Below are positions 1 to 8,773 of a stretch of DNA of 64,000 nt, piece after piece (positions within the stretch are counted from its first letter, which is position 1; each line of letters begins with the position of its first letter). The DNA lies in contig NC_013156.1 of the NCBI RefSeq assembly GCF_000023985.1, positions 210,363 through 274,362 on the forward strand, given 5' to 3'. A program made the translations under genes and the position numbers. The DNA is from Methanocaldococcus fervens AG86 (GTDB taxonomy: Archaea > AGJL01 > Methanococci > Methanococcales > Methanocaldococcaceae). The notes under the pieces were generated by a model, which had not been told where the DNA came from, searched no databases, and was given only the letters and a program-made list of their open reading frames with translations.

Positions 1-1085
1 GAGAATTCTGGGATGGAAAATATGGAGATATTGCAGTTCAGACAAACATTGAAGATCAGAGGGTCGGTGTAGATGAATACGTGCTCTCAAAACTTGAGGT
101 GAATATTATTGAGAGAAAATGGGGGCAGGGTGCAAAGGCAATTGGTGGTGAAATTAGAATTAATTCGCTTGAGAGGGCAATAGAGCTTAAGAAGAGAGGT
201 TATCTCATAATTCCTGATCCTGAAGATCCCGATGTTCAACAGGCATTTAAGGATGGAGCCTTTAAAACATTTGAGAGGCATAGTAGAGTAGGCTCTCCTA
301 CAAAAAGTGATGTTATTGAAGATGTAGAAATGTTAAGAGAAATGGGAGCAAAGGTTGTTACAATAAAAACAGGGGCTTATCGCCCTGTAGATGTTGCATG
401 GACTATGAAGGTTGCCTCAGAGGCAAGAGTGGATTATATTACCTTTGATGGTGCTGGCGGTGGAACTGGAATGTCTCCCGTCCCAATGATGAACGAGATG
501 GGAGTTCCAACTGTGTATTTAGAGGCCATAGTGCTCAAAGCTGCCAGAATGTTGAAGGAGCAATGCAAGTTTGTTCCAGATATAAGTATGGCTGGTGGCT
601 TTATAGATGAAACTCAAATATTTAAAGCAATTGCCATGAGTAATTTTGGAGAAGGGCCTTTCGTAAAAACGATAACGATGGGAAGGGCTCCACTCACAGC
701 TGTTATGAAAGCATCTAACTTCTGCGAACTTGCAGAAAAAGGAAAATTACCAAAAGAGTTTGTAAGAAGATTTGGAGATTCTCCAGAGAAGTTCTTCATA
801 ATGGCTGATGAATTAAAAGCTAAATATGGAGATAAGGTTGGAAGAGAGATTCCATGGGCCGCTGTTGGGCTTTACACATACCTTGATAGAATAAAATGTG
901 GGTTAAAACAGCTTATGGCTGGAGCAAGAAAATTCAGATTGGATCTCATAGATAGGTCTGATCTTGCAGCTCTAAAACCTCTTGCTTCCGAAGTTACGGG
1001 AATTCCAATGATTCACGAGGTTGATAAAGATATCTTTGAACTTATTTTGGGATCAGATAGTGATGAGATGGACAAATATTTCTAA
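1..1085 (+). CDS. gltB: Archaeal-type glutamate synthase, large (FMN/FeS) domain, 5'-truncated by the window
   Basis: The reading frame is open from base 3 to the stop at 1085, so only the C-terminal ~360 residues are visible. The GQGAKAIGG stretch, the FDGAGGGTG flavin/phosphate-binding segment and the later GRAPLTAVMKA region match the glutamate synthase central/FMN barrel of the short archaeal form. That enzyme makes glutamate from 2-oxoglutarate and ammonia supplied by a separate glutaminase domain. An internal ATG-like start near base 81 is not the true start, because upstream codons (EFWDGKYGDIAVQTN) continue the conserved family sequence. The next gene follows after a short gap on the same strand. 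The family is clear; the electron donor (ferredoxin, NADPH or F420) cannot be read from the sequence. Confidence 0.93.
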   Translation, partial: EFWDGKYGDIAVQTNIEDQRVGVDEYVLSKLEVNIIERKWGQGAKAIGGEIRINSLERAIELKKRGYLIIPDPEDPDVQQAFKDGAFKTFERHSRVGSPTKSDVIEDVEMLREMGAKVVTIKTGAYRPVDVAWTMKVASEARVDYITFDGAGGGTGMSPVPMMNEMGVPTVYLEAIVLKAARMLKEQCKFVPDISMAGGFIDETQIFKAIAMSNFGEGPFVKTITMGRAPLTAVMKASNFCELAEKGKLPKEFVRRFGDSPEKFFIMADELKAKYGDKVGREIPWAAVGLYTYLDRIKCGLKQLMAGARKFRLDLIDRSDLAALKPLASEVTGIPMIHEVDKDIFELILGSDSDEMDKYF

Positions 1086-1118
1086 AAAAATTTTTATTAA
1101 TTTTATTTTGTGATATCC

Positions 1119-2153
1119 ATGGAGTTGATAGATATTTTATTAAAAAAAATTAATAAAAATGCTGTTGTTACTGAAATAGCAAGAGATAGAGATCCATTTA
1201 AAGTTTTGGTTTCAACGATAATAAGTGCAAGAACAAAGGATGAAGTTACTGAAGAAGTTTCCAAAAAGTTATTTAAAGAAGTTAAAAGTGTTGATGATTT
1301 ATTAAATATTGAGGAAGAAAAATTGGCTGATTTGATATATCCTGCCGGATTTTATAGGGTTAAAGCTAAAAATTTAAAGAAATTAGCTAAAATTTTAAAA
1401 GAAAAATATAATGGAAAGGTTCCAGATTCTTTGGAAGAATTGTTAAAGCTTCCAGGAGTTGGGAGGAAAACAGCAAATTTAGTTATAACCTTAGCTTTTG
1501 ATAAAGATGGAATATGTGTAGATACTCACGTTCATAGGATCTGTAATAGGTGGGAGATAGTAGATACTGAAACACCTGAAGAGACGGAGTTTGAACTGAG
1601 AAAAAAGCTCCCTAAAAAATACTGGAAGGTAATAAATAATCTATTGGTAGTTTTTGGGAAAGAGATTTGTTCTCCAAAGCCAAAATGTAACAAATGCTTT
1701 GAAGAAATAAGAAAGAAATGCCCCTATTATGAAAAAATTATGCATTTTAAAAGAATTTTAAAAAAATTTAACTTTAGAAAGGTATCAAAAAATAACATAC
1801 CAAATGAGAAAGGAACTTACATCTTAAAAATTAGATTAAAAGAAGGTAAAAAAATAAAATTTGGTAAAACAGAGAGATTTTTTAAAAAAGGATATTATTT
1901 TTATGTTGGATCTGCCCTAGGGAATTCAATTAATTTAAAAAATAGAATTGAGAGGCATCTAAGAGAAAATAAAAAAATGCATTGGCATATCGATTATCTA
2001 TTAAAATTTGGAAAGGTTGAAGAGATTTATATCACAAATGAGAGAGTTGAATGCGATGTTGCCAACGAATTTATAAAAAAATTTGATTTTGTTGAAAACT
2101 TCGGATGCTCTGATTGCAAATGTAAGAGCCATCTGTTTTACTTGAAGCCCTAG
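1119..2153 (+). CDS. nth: Endonuclease III fused to a C-terminal DUF123 (GIY-YIG-like) domain
   Basis: Residues ~1-215 are a DNA glycosylase/AP lyase of the endonuclease III family for oxidised pyrimidines. They carry the helix-hairpin-helix LPGVGRKTA with the catalytic Lys, the catalytic Asp in CVDTHVHR, and a C-x5-C-x2-C-x7-C cysteine cluster ([18 protein letters not shown]), slightly different in spacing from the usual Cx6Cx2Cx5C. Residues ~220-344 ([47 protein letters not shown]) are a DUF123 domain related to GIY-YIG nucleases. A GTG at 1110 is in frame, but its GTGAT overlaps the probable ribosome binding site for the ATG at 1119, which I prefer. Normal endonuclease III is ~210-220 residues, so the fusion is real extra length. 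It converges with the next gene. Confidence 0.9.
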   Translation: MELIDILLKKINKNAVVTEIARDRDPFKVLVSTIISARTKDEVTEEVSKKLFKEVKSVDDLLNIEEEKLADLIYPAGFYRVKAKNLKKLAKILKEKYNGKVPDSLEELLKLPGVGRKTANLVITLAFDKDGICVDTHVHRICNRWEIVDTETPEETEFELRKKLPKKYWKVINNLLVVFGKEICSPKPKCNKCFEEIRKKCPYYEKIMHFKRILKKFNFRKVSKNNIPNEKGTYILKIRLKEGKKIKFGKTERFFKKGYYFYVGSALGNSINLKNRIERHLRENKKMHWHIDYLLKFGKVEEIYITNERVECDVANEFIKKFDFVENFGCSDCKCKSHLFYLKP

Positions 2154-2168
2154 TAAAATTTCAAAATT

Positions 2169-3506
2169 TCATTTAAACCTCTCTTTTCCACCAATATTTT
2201 TAATTATATTTAAAAATTCTTTCTCTATATTCTTTAATTCCTCTTTGTTGTATCCGTAAATTCTAAATGTTATGCTTTTATACCCCTCTTCTATGTTATC
2301 TCCTTCATAAACATCAATTATCTCAATATCGAATATCTTTTTCAATAAGTTTAAAATAACATTTTCATCAACGTCTTTTTTAAATAAAATTGATATGTCT
2401 ATGTACTTTCTCTCTAAATATTTCTTTTTTAACTCATTTAATTCATCCCCAAAAAACACCTCAACCTTTAAAATATTAAATCTCTGCTCTTTTCCATTTT
2501 TATCCAATATTAAATAATCATTCTCAATATCCTTTAAAATTCCAAAATGAATCACATTTGAGTTTATGTTTTTTACTGCAATTTCTCTGCCTATGAGTTT
2601 ATTTAGCTTCTCTATTTCTGAAGCTAAAGCAAATATTGCCTTATCTGAATAATAGGCCCCTCTCTTTGCCTCACTACCAAAATGTTTAGCTGCTTCTTTC
2701 ATTATCTTAACAAATCCCTCTCTATCCTTATTTTTAACAATTTTACTAATCTCTTTGCATTGGTTTATAAAAGTCTCATGAATCTCCTTTATTCTTGGAT
2801 TGAACATTTGGATATCCGCATATAAATAAGGATTCTGCCCTATAATCCTGCCAATAATAGAAATCATCAACTCGTATATTGGTGAGGCAAATTTTCTCGA
2901 TTCTTTTATATCAACATTAAGCTCTTTCAACGTAGCCCCTAAAGAAATAAATGCAAAGTGTGTTAATCCCTGAACAATTCCCATAATTTTATCGTGTTTC
3001 TCAGCTGGAATAACGATAACTTTGGCTCCCTCTTTCTTTAAAAAGTTATAAACTTTTCCAAACCACTCACTCTGTTTATGCTTTTCAGATGGAGTTAGGA
3101 TAACAACCTGTCTTAATAAAGATGGAGTTGACGGCCCAAACATTGGATGAGTTGGAATAACAGTAACTCCTTCTTTAACATTTTCTTCCATAGCTCTTTT
3201 AGGAATCTCCTTTATTGAAGTTATGTCCATTAATAAACATTCTTCTCTAACATGAGGAGCTATTTCTTTAATAACTCTCTCGGTAACGTTTATTGGTACC
3301 GCTACAATGACAACATCCCCTCTTTTAGCAGCTTCAATGTTGTTATTTGTAAATTCAACTCCAAGTTCTTTTTCAACACTTTTTCCCTTCTCTACGTCTC
3401 TTCCTGTAATTATTACATTAAATCCTTTATTTTTTAGATATTTAGCGAACCATTTTCCTAAACCGTCTGTTCCACCAATAATTGAGATTGTTAGTTTATT
3501 TTTCAT
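2169..3506 (-). CDS. tyrA: Prephenate dehydrogenase with long C-terminal extension
   Basis: NAD(P)-dependent prephenate dehydrogenase of tyrosine synthesis. The N-terminal Rossmann motif (SIIGGTDGLGKWFA, then IITGRD) is followed by the conserved THPMFGPSTP segment and the all-helical dehydrogenase domain to about residue 280. A further ~160 residues form a lysine-rich alpha/beta tail that I cannot assign to a named domain. The upstream GTG at 3515 is inside the AAGGTGG ribosome binding site, so the ATG at 3506 is chosen. It heads a minus-strand run that continues into membrane-protein genes. Prephenate dehydratase lies elsewhere in the window (32.9-33.7 kb), so phenylalanine and tyrosine branches are not co-transcribed. 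Confidence 0.9.
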   Translation of the reverse strand: MKNKLTISIIGGTDGLGKWFAKYLKNKGFNVIITGRDVEKGKSVEKELGVEFTNNNIEAAKRGDVVIVAVPINVTERVIKEIAPHVREECLLMDITSIKEIPKRAMEENVKEGVTVIPTHPMFGPSTPSLLRQVVILTPSEKHKQSEWFGKVYNFLKKEGAKVIVIPAEKHDKIMGIVQGLTHFAFISLGATLKELNVDIKESRKFASPIYELMISIIGRIIGQNPYLYADIQMFNPRIKEIHETFINQCKEISKIVKNKDREGFVKIMKEAAKHFGSEAKRGAYYSDKAIFALASEIEKLNKLIGREIAVKNINSNVIHFGILKDIENDYLILDKNGKEQRFNILKVEVFFGDELNELKKKYLERKYIDISILFKKDVDENVILNLLKKIFDIEIIDVYEGDNIEEGYKSITFRIYGYNKEELKNIEKEFLNIIKNIGGKERFK

Positions 3507-3525
3507 AGTACCCACCTTAGATTAT

Positions 3526-4044
3526 CTAAATGAAATTTAACAAACAGCAATTAACTAAAAATCCCAATACAGTTCCAGCAATTACCTGCAGAGGTGTATG
3601 CTTATTTAAATAAATCCTCGCATATCCTGTAATAATTGTTAATATTAAATATAGAATGGAGAGAAAAACATCTCCCGTAAATGCATATACAAGATAAGCC
3701 ATGCCAGATAGTCCATAGCAGTGCATGCTTATCTTCCAAAATTTTGTGATTATTAAAACTACAAGAACATTAGCCAAAAAGATTATTATAAAGATATTTT
3801 TCCAAAATAATGTCAATATCGATAAATAAATTAGGGTAAAAGTTAGAGGAGCTATCCTATTTTCTTTATTTTCTATATCCCATTTTTCATTTTTTATTTT
3901 TACCCAAAACATCCAAAAAACAAATGGAATGAAAAATGCCAATAATAATAAAGATACGTTAGATTTCGAGATAATCATAAATCCTAAGAATAAAAACAAC
4001 AAATACAGTAAGGAAAATATTTGAAAAACCTCCTTTCTATTCAC
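3526..4044 (-). CDS. PAP2-like integral membrane protein
   Basis: About six hydrophobic segments in 172 residues. Residues resembling PAP2 lipid-phosphatase motifs can be seen: RIAP near position 60, [11 protein letters not shown] near 107, and [16 protein letters not shown] near 147, the last like the C-terminal SR-x5-H-x3-D motif but with Gln where Asp is usual. It may therefore be a weakened or divergent phosphatase, acting on a lipid or isoprenoid diphosphate. It is packed 4 bp from the site-2 protease gene on the same strand, forming a membrane-protein operon with it and the rhomboid gene. The substrate is unknown. Confidence 0.6.
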   Translation of the reverse strand: MNRKEVFQIFSLLYLLFLFLGFMIISKSNVSLLLLAFFIPFVFWMFWVKIKNEKWDIENKENRIAPLTFTLIYLSILTLFWKNIFIIIFLANVLVVLIITKFWKISMHCYGLSGMAYLVYAFTGDVFLSILYLILTIITGYARIYLNKHTPLQVIAGTVLGFLVNCCLLNFI

Positions 4045-4048
4045 AATT

Positions 4049-4624
4049 TCACCAAAACATCATGTATATCATGTATCCAATTAAAGGCAATCCAAATACT
4101 GCCCAAATTATTGGATTCCATCTTAAAACCTTTTCTCCATCAAATGGCGGGATTGGAAGCATGTTAAACCCTGCCAAGAAGAGATTTATATAAAATCCAT
4201 ATTTTCCCATCCACCACAATAAAGAATTTGGTTTAAATCCTAATGTTAATATTAAAAATATAAATGCCAAAGCAACATTTGTTATTGGCCCCGCTAAGGC
4301 TATTTTTCCATTTTCTTCAGTGGTTAAATAATCCTTGTAGATATAAACAGCCCCAGGAGCTATAAATGTAGCTCCTAAAAAAATCTTTAAGATTAAAGCC
4401 AACAACAAGCCCTCATACCATGCCCTAAACTCACTCCAAGCTCCGTATCTCCTCGCTACAGTTCTATGCATCAATTCATGAAATATAAATCCACTACCTA
4501 CGGCTATTAAACTAATGATAAAAACAATCATTGAAAAATTTGGATAAGTAAAGATAAATGCTATTGCTAAAACCGATATGGTTAAATCAATTATTTCCCT
4601 CTCTGAAAATTTAAATATATTCAT
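4049..4624 (-). CDS. Site-2 protease family intramembrane zinc metalloprotease
   Basis: The protein has the zinc-binding HExxH motif as [14 protein letters not shown] near residue 50 and the second metal ligand motif [12 protein letters not shown] near residue 158, both inside hydrophobic segments. This is diagnostic of the S2P/M50 family, which cuts transmembrane helices of substrate proteins. At 191 residues it is a minimal form with no PDZ or CBS domain visible. The rhomboid gene lies 12 bp upstream on the same strand, so two intramembrane proteases are probably co-expressed. The substrate is unknown. Confidence 0.88.
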   Translation of the reverse strand: MNIFKFSEREIIDLTISVLAIAFIFTYPNFSMIVFIISLIAVGSGFIFHELMHRTVARRYGAWSEFRAWYEGLLLALILKIFLGATFIAPGAVYIYKDYLTTEENGKIALAGPITNVALAFIFLILTLGFKPNSLLWWMGKYGFYINLFLAGFNMLPIPPFDGEKVLRWNPIIWAVFGLPLIGYMIYMMFW

Positions 4625-4636
4625 TTTTTCACCTTT

Positions 4637-5209
4637 TTAATAATATATTGAGTAAATTTTATCACGCAACATTTTTCCAAGGATTAAACCAGTTATAAGC
4701 CCAGCTAAATGCGTTATATGTGCAATTCCTGTTTTTGAAGTGTAGGGGAGCAATATCAAATCAATAAGTGCAAATATAATCACTGCCAATTTTATACTTA
4801 TTGGAACTGGTAGTGGAAACACAACAACCCTTAAATGTGGAGCTAAAATAGCCAAAGCACCCATTACCCCAAATATAGCCCCAGAAGCTCCAACTGATGG
4901 GGCATAATCGCCAGTTAAATAAGCATACAATATATAAGCCAAATTCCCAACAATTCCAGAAGTTAAAAATATCAACAAATAGTTTTTTGAGCCGACAATT
5001 CTTTCCAAATATGTCCCAAATATAAATAATACAAACATATTAACCAATAAGTGTGTTATGCTCCCATGCATAAAAATGCTCATGACTATCTGCCATGGCA
5101 TATTGATAAAGAGAGTTGGCCATAATGCAAAATAATAATATAGTTGTGGTATAAGAACACTAGCAATAAACATAGCTACACAAATTTCAACTATTAAAAT
5201 GTTAATCAT
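4637..5209 (-). CDS. Rhomboid family intramembrane serine protease
   Basis: Six hydrophobic segments with the rhomboid signature: MSIFMHGSITHLLVNM (conserved His and Asn in TM2), the nucleophile motif GASGAIFGVMGA in TM4 and the catalytic His in HITHLAGLITG in TM6. It is a minimal six-helix rhomboid of 190 residues. It is divergent from the Sec-synthesis gene spcS at 5272 and is the first gene of the run rhomboid, S2P, PAP2-like. Function is inferred from family; the substrate is not known. Confidence 0.9.
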   Translation of the reverse strand: MINILIVEICVAMFIASVLIPQLYYYFALWPTLFINMPWQIVMSIFMHGSITHLLVNMFVLFIFGTYLERIVGSKNYLLIFLTSGIVGNLAYILYAYLTGDYAPSVGASGAIFGVMGALAILAPHLRVVVFPLPVPISIKLAVIIFALIDLILLPYTSKTGIAHITHLAGLITGLILGKMLRDKIYSIYY

Positions 5210-5271
5210 TCTAACCCTCCATTTGCTAACTAAATTAAATATTTTCTACTTAGCTATAAAAAGGTGATTGA

Positions 5272-6576
5272 ATGGAACTTAATATAACTGGTTTAATTCC
5301 AAAACACATGGAAAATAGGGGAAGATTAACTTTAAAAGAAAATTTGAAAATTATTGAAAATATTTTAGAGCAGAGAAAAGCTCCTGAAAACGGGATTGAT
5401 GAGGAGCATATAAAATTTTTATTGAGGGTTTTATCTTTTATGGACACAGATAAAGATCCAAATGTCGTGCAAATTGGTGAAAGGGAAGCAAGAGTTTATA
5501 CCAAACTGCAAAGGGAAGGAGTTTTTGATTTCTGCCATGGAGTTGGAAGGAGCGGAAATTTAATAGACCCCCAACCAAAAGCTCCCGGAGCAAGTGTGAT
5601 GTATAAACTAACCAATAAATTGTTGGAGAGTTTTTTAAAAGCTTTGGGCTTAAAGGTTAAGGCAATAGCGACACCTGTAGCTACTGGGATGAGCTTAGCC
5701 CTTTGCTTATCGGCTTCAAGGAAAAAATATGGTTCAAATGTTGTCATATACCCATATGCAGCTCACAAAAGTCCTATAAAGGCTACATCATTTGTTAGTA
5801 TGAGGATGAGATTGGTTGAGACGGTTTTAGATGGAGATGTGGTTAAAGTTGATGTTTCGGATATTGAAGATGCCATAAGAAGAGAGATTAAAGATAACAA
5901 CAATCCAGTGGTTTTAAGCACCTTAACCTTTTTCCCGCCAAGAAAGAGTGATGATGTTGAAGAGATAGCAAAGATTTGCGAAGACTATGACGTTCCCCAT
6001 ATAATAAATGGGGCTTATGCAATTCAAAACTTCTACTATATCGAAAAATTAAAAAGAGCTTTAAAATATAGGGTTGATGCTGTAGTGAGCTCATCAGATA
6101 AAAACCTATTTACACCAATTGGTGGGGGAATAGTATATACAAAAGATGAGAGTTTTTTAAGGGAGATATCTTTAACTTATCCAGGGAGAGCTTCAGCAAA
6201 TCCAATAGTAAATATCTTAATATCTCTTTTAGCAATTGGAACTAAAAACTACCTAAATTTAATGAAAGAGCAGAAAGAATGTAAAAAGTTGTTAGATGAG
6301 TTGTTGGAAGATTTAGCAAAGAAAAAAGGTGAAAGAGTTTTAAATGTAGAAAATCCAATATCTTCATGTATAACAACAAAAAAAGACCCGTTGGATGTTG
6401 CGGGTAAGCTTTACAATTTAAGGGTTACTGGACCAAGAGGGGTTAGGAAAAATGACAAATTTGGAACCTCATATTTAAAAAAGTACCCTTATGATTACAT
6501 AGTTGTAAATTCAGCTATTGGAGTTAAAAAAGAGGATATTTACAAAGTTGTTGAAAAATTGGATGAAGTTTTATAA
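5272..6576 (+). CDS. spcS: O-phosphoseryl-tRNA(Sec) selenium transferase (SepSecS)
   Basis: PLP enzyme that converts phosphoseryl-tRNA(Sec) to selenocysteinyl-tRNA(Sec) using selenophosphate, the last step of archaeal selenocysteine synthesis. The N-terminal GLIPKHMENRG, the VGRSGNL segment, QPKAPGAS and the PLP-lysine region VVSSSDKNLFTPIGGG are characteristic. Length 434 residues is normal. The start follows AGGTGAT. This gene explains how the UGA codons in hdrA, vhuD, vhuU and fwdB later in the window can be decoded; PSTK, SelB and tRNA(Sec) are not in the window. A candidate H/ACA guide RNA on the other strand converges on its 3' end. Confidence 0.96.
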   Translation: MELNITGLIPKHMENRGRLTLKENLKIIENILEQRKAPENGIDEEHIKFLLRVLSFMDTDKDPNVVQIGEREARVYTKLQREGVFDFCHGVGRSGNLIDPQPKAPGASVMYKLTNKLLESFLKALGLKVKAIATPVATGMSLALCLSASRKKYGSNVVIYPYAAHKSPIKATSFVSMRMRLVETVLDGDVVKVDVSDIEDAIRREIKDNNNPVVLSTLTFFPPRKSDDVEEIAKICEDYDVPHIINGAYAIQNFYYIEKLKRALKYRVDAVVSSSDKNLFTPIGGGIVYTKDESFLREISLTYPGRASANPIVNILISLLAIGTKNYLNLMKEQKECKKLLDELLEDLAKKKGERVLNVENPISSCITTKKDPLDVAGKLYNLRVTGPRGVRKNDKFGTSYLKKYPYDYIVVNSAIGVKKEDIYKVVEKLDEVL

Positions 6577-6616
6577 AAATACAAACAATAAAATAAACAG
6601 AATAAACATTAAGATT

Positions 6617-6771
6617 TGTAGGAGGTCATGCTGTATCGTGGTCATCTTCATTGAGCAAAAGCTCTCTTCCCACAACTCGCCCAGACCTCCTTTTTTGTCC
6701 CCCCAACTTCGAACCCTCTATCATCGCAACCTTTTATGGATGTGCTCCATTTGGGTCGGTTCGTTGGGGGC
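6617..6771 (-). ncRNA. Candidate two-hairpin H/ACA guide RNA
   Basis: The minus strand reads as two hairpins, each followed directly by ACA. Hairpin 1 has lower stem 6763-6770 with 6700-6707 and ACA at 6696-6698. Hairpin 2 has lower stem 6683-6690 with 6620-6627, an upper stem TTGTGG/CCACGA, a GAGC-TTTT-GCTC tip with a purine-rich K-turn-like loop, and ACA at 6617-6619. The hairpin 2 pocket (TGGGC on the 5' side, ACAGC on the 3' side, 15 nt before ACA) is complementary to GCUGU-UC-GCCCA, which I recall as the archaeal 23S A-loop sequence, making U2554 or U2555 (E. coli numbering) the predicted site. A strong TATA box sits upstream at 6794-6803. The block is GC-rich against an AT-rich background. 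Hairpin 1 matches the 2504 region only with mismatches. Confidence 0.62.
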
Positions 6772-6793
6772 AGTTATATATTTATATTATTAA

Positions 6794-6803
6794 TATATAA
6801 AAG
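6794..6803 (-). promoter_or_regulatory. TATA box of the candidate H/ACA RNA
   Basis: On the minus strand the sequence CTTTTATATA lies about 23-32 bp before the first base of the GC-rich RNA at 6771. That is the usual archaeal TATA spacing, and it supports transcription from this strand and separately from the ABC transporter gene just upstream (stop at 6812). Confidence 0.6.
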
Positions 6804-6811
6804 TTCTCATC

Positions 6812-7486
6812 TTATTTTTCAATTATTTCAATCAACTCTCCATCTCTCAATTTAATAATCTTTGACGCATACTTCAACAACTCCTGCTCATGTGTAACCA
6901 TAACTATAGTTATTCCTTTTTCATTTAGCTCCTTTAGGATGTTCATCACTATAGCCCCGCTTTTACTGTCTAAATTACCTGTTGGCTCATCTGCAAATAT
7001 TATTCTTGGATTGTTTGCCAAAGCCCTTGCTATTGCCACCCTTTGCTGCTGCCCTCCACTCAGTTGGTGAGGGTAGTAATTTAACCTATCTCCCAAACCA
7101 ATTTTCTCTAAAAGCTCCTTCGCCCTCTTTTTTCTATAATGCTTATCTTTTTCATCTAAAATCATTGGTAATTCAACATTTTCCAAAGCAGTTAGTGTTT
7201 TTATCAGGTGGAATTGTTGAAATATAAAACCTCCAACTTTTCTTCTAAAAATTGCCCTCTCATTTTCGCTCATCGTGCTTGTTCTTCTCCCCTTATAGTA
7301 AACTTCCCCCTTTGTTGGAACATCCAGTAAAGCCAAAATATTTAGTAAGGTAGATTTTCCACAACCAGAAGGACCAATAATCATAACAAACTCTCCTTCT
7401 TCGATTTTCAAATTAATATTTTTTAAAGCGATAGTTTTTGCCTCTCCACTACCATAAATTTTCCATATGTTTTTAGCTTCTATCAT
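6812..7486 (-). CDS. ABC transporter ATP-binding subunit (LolD/MacB type)
   Basis: All ABC ATPase motifs are present: Walker A GPSGCGKST, Q-loop FIFQQFHLI, signature LSGGQQQRVAIARA, Walker B RIIFADEPTGNLDS and the switch His in VMVTHEQE. The closest subfamily is the LolD/MacB ATPase that works with FtsX-like permeases. Its start is contiguous with the permease gene upstream (7487), so the two are co-transcribed. With the permease it forms an exporter or extracytoplasmic mechanotransmission complex; the cargo is unknown. Confidence 0.93.
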   Translation of the reverse strand: MIEAKNIWKIYGSGEAKTIALKNINLKIEEGEFVMIIGPSGCGKSTLLNILALLDVPTKGEVYYKGRRTSTMSENERAIFRRKVGGFIFQQFHLIKTLTALENVELPMILDEKDKHYRKKRAKELLEKIGLGDRLNYYPHQLSGGQQQRVAIARALANNPRIIFADEPTGNLDSKSGAIVMNILKELNEKGITIVMVTHEQELLKYASKIIKLRDGELIEIIEK

Positions 7487-8674
7487 CTATTCCCCTCTTA
7501 ATGTGTCTATTGGATTTAACTTAGCTCCACTTCTTGCCGGGAAGTAGCCACTCACAACACCAACTAGGAATGAAAATGCCAAAACTCCAACAATTAACTC
7601 CCATGAAATCCATGCATTAACCATTAAATAACCCATTTTATGGGCTAAAATTTCTACACCTTTCGCTACTAAAATTCCAAGTATTAGACCAATAATCCCA
7701 CCAAATAATCCTAAAAATCCAGATTCAACGACAAATATTGCCAATATATCTGTTGTTTCAGCCCCTATTGCCTTTAATATTCCAATATCTTTTCTCCTCT
7801 CTAAAATGCTCATGTGCATAGTATTTGAAATACCAATAGCTCCAACTAATAAGGAGATGGCAGCAACTCCGACAACAAATATTGTTATAACCCCAAGAAT
7901 TGAGCTTACAGTCTCTGATAACTGCTTAGCAGTTAAAACAGAAAAATCTTCATCTCCAAATGACCTTTCTAAAGCTTTTTTAATATCCTCCGAAACTTTT
8001 TCAATATCCTCCCTTTCTTTTATAGTTACCAGAATAATGTTGAATTTGTCTTCATTTCCAAATAAATCTTCCCCAACATCCAGATTTAAAATTACTGAGT
8101 TATCATCCTGTTGATTCCCAATTTGCTTTAAAATCCCAACAACCTTAAATTTTTTATCTTTAATTTTTATTACATCTCCAACATCTATTTCTCTATCAAA
8201 CAAATTATGTGCAGTTCCATAACCAATAACACAAGCATATTTATCATTATTTTCTAACCATCTCCCTTTTTCAAGGTCATATCCGGTCTCTTCATAAACA
8301 GCTCTCAATTCTGAAGGATTTGCATAAAAATACGACACAAATTTTTTTTCCCCATTGTACTCTATTTCACACCCTCCATACCATCCATACATAATTTTAT
8401 CAATGCCCTTTACATTTTCAATGGCTCTAACTTCTTTTCTTGTAAATAAGTGTGAAGGGGGAACTCCTAACTGTTTTACTGGCAATATGGTTATTTTATT
8501 TGAACCCATCTTCATCATTTCTTCATGTATATAATTTTGGACACCATACCCTAAAGAAATTAAGCTGACAATTGCCAAAACCCCTATTACAATACCAATA
8601 ATTGTTAATAAACTCTGAGTTCTTTTTTGCTTTATATTTTTAAATGCAAAAGCTACAATATCTTCGATTTTCAT
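7487..8674 (-). CDS. MacB/FtsX-like ABC transporter permease
   Basis: One N-terminal membrane helix (TIIGIVIGVLAIVSLISLG), a large extracytoplasmic MacB-like periplasmic core domain (~60-250), then three helices near the C-terminus with the FtsX-type motifs GAIGISNTMHMSILERRKDIGILKAIGA and YFPARSGAKLNPIDTLRGE. An ATG at 8692 is in frame, but GGGATAAC lies just before the ATG at 8674, which I take as start. It pairs with the ATPase directly downstream. A divergently transcribed surface protein gene next door could be a partner. Confidence 0.88.
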   Translation of the reverse strand: MKIEDIVAFAFKNIKQKRTQSLLTIIGIVIGVLAIVSLISLGYGVQNYIHEEMMKMGSNKITILPVKQLGVPPSHLFTRKEVRAIENVKGIDKIMYGWYGGCEIEYNGEKKFVSYFYANPSELRAVYEETGYDLEKGRWLENNDKYACVIGYGTAHNLFDREIDVGDVIKIKDKKFKVVGILKQIGNQQDDNSVILNLDVGEDLFGNEDKFNIILVTIKEREDIEKVSEDIKKALERSFGDEDFSVLTAKQLSETVSSILGVITIFVVGVAAISLLVGAIGISNTMHMSILERRKDIGILKAIGAETTDILAIFVVESGFLGLFGGIIGLILGILVAKGVEILAHKMGYLMVNAWISWELIVGVLAFSFLVGVVSGYFPARSGAKLNPIDTLRGE

Positions 8675-8773
8675 GTTATCCCAATTATACATTTTATTAT
8701 ACTTAAGCTATATATAGGTCGCAGTATTATATAACCTTATTAAGTTGTTCAAATTAGTTTAATGAGGGGAACT

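Noticed and set aside
5496..6094. Open frames on the minus strand inside spcS, and similar ones inside many other genes
   Set aside because: Shadow frames of clearly coding genes, with low-complexity or improbable composition and no ribosome binding site.
6699..6771. Minus-strand GGTTCGAA inside a GC-rich block suggested a tRNA T-loop
   Set aside because: The flanking bases do not make a T stem or a standard cloverleaf; the acceptor-like ends continue into a long hairpin ending in ACA, which fits H/ACA better.
6518..6793. A 91-codon plus-strand ORF over the end of spcS and the GC-rich block
   Set aside because: It overlaps spcS out of frame, is non-protein-like (Cys/Pro/Ser-rich), and covers the structured RNA.
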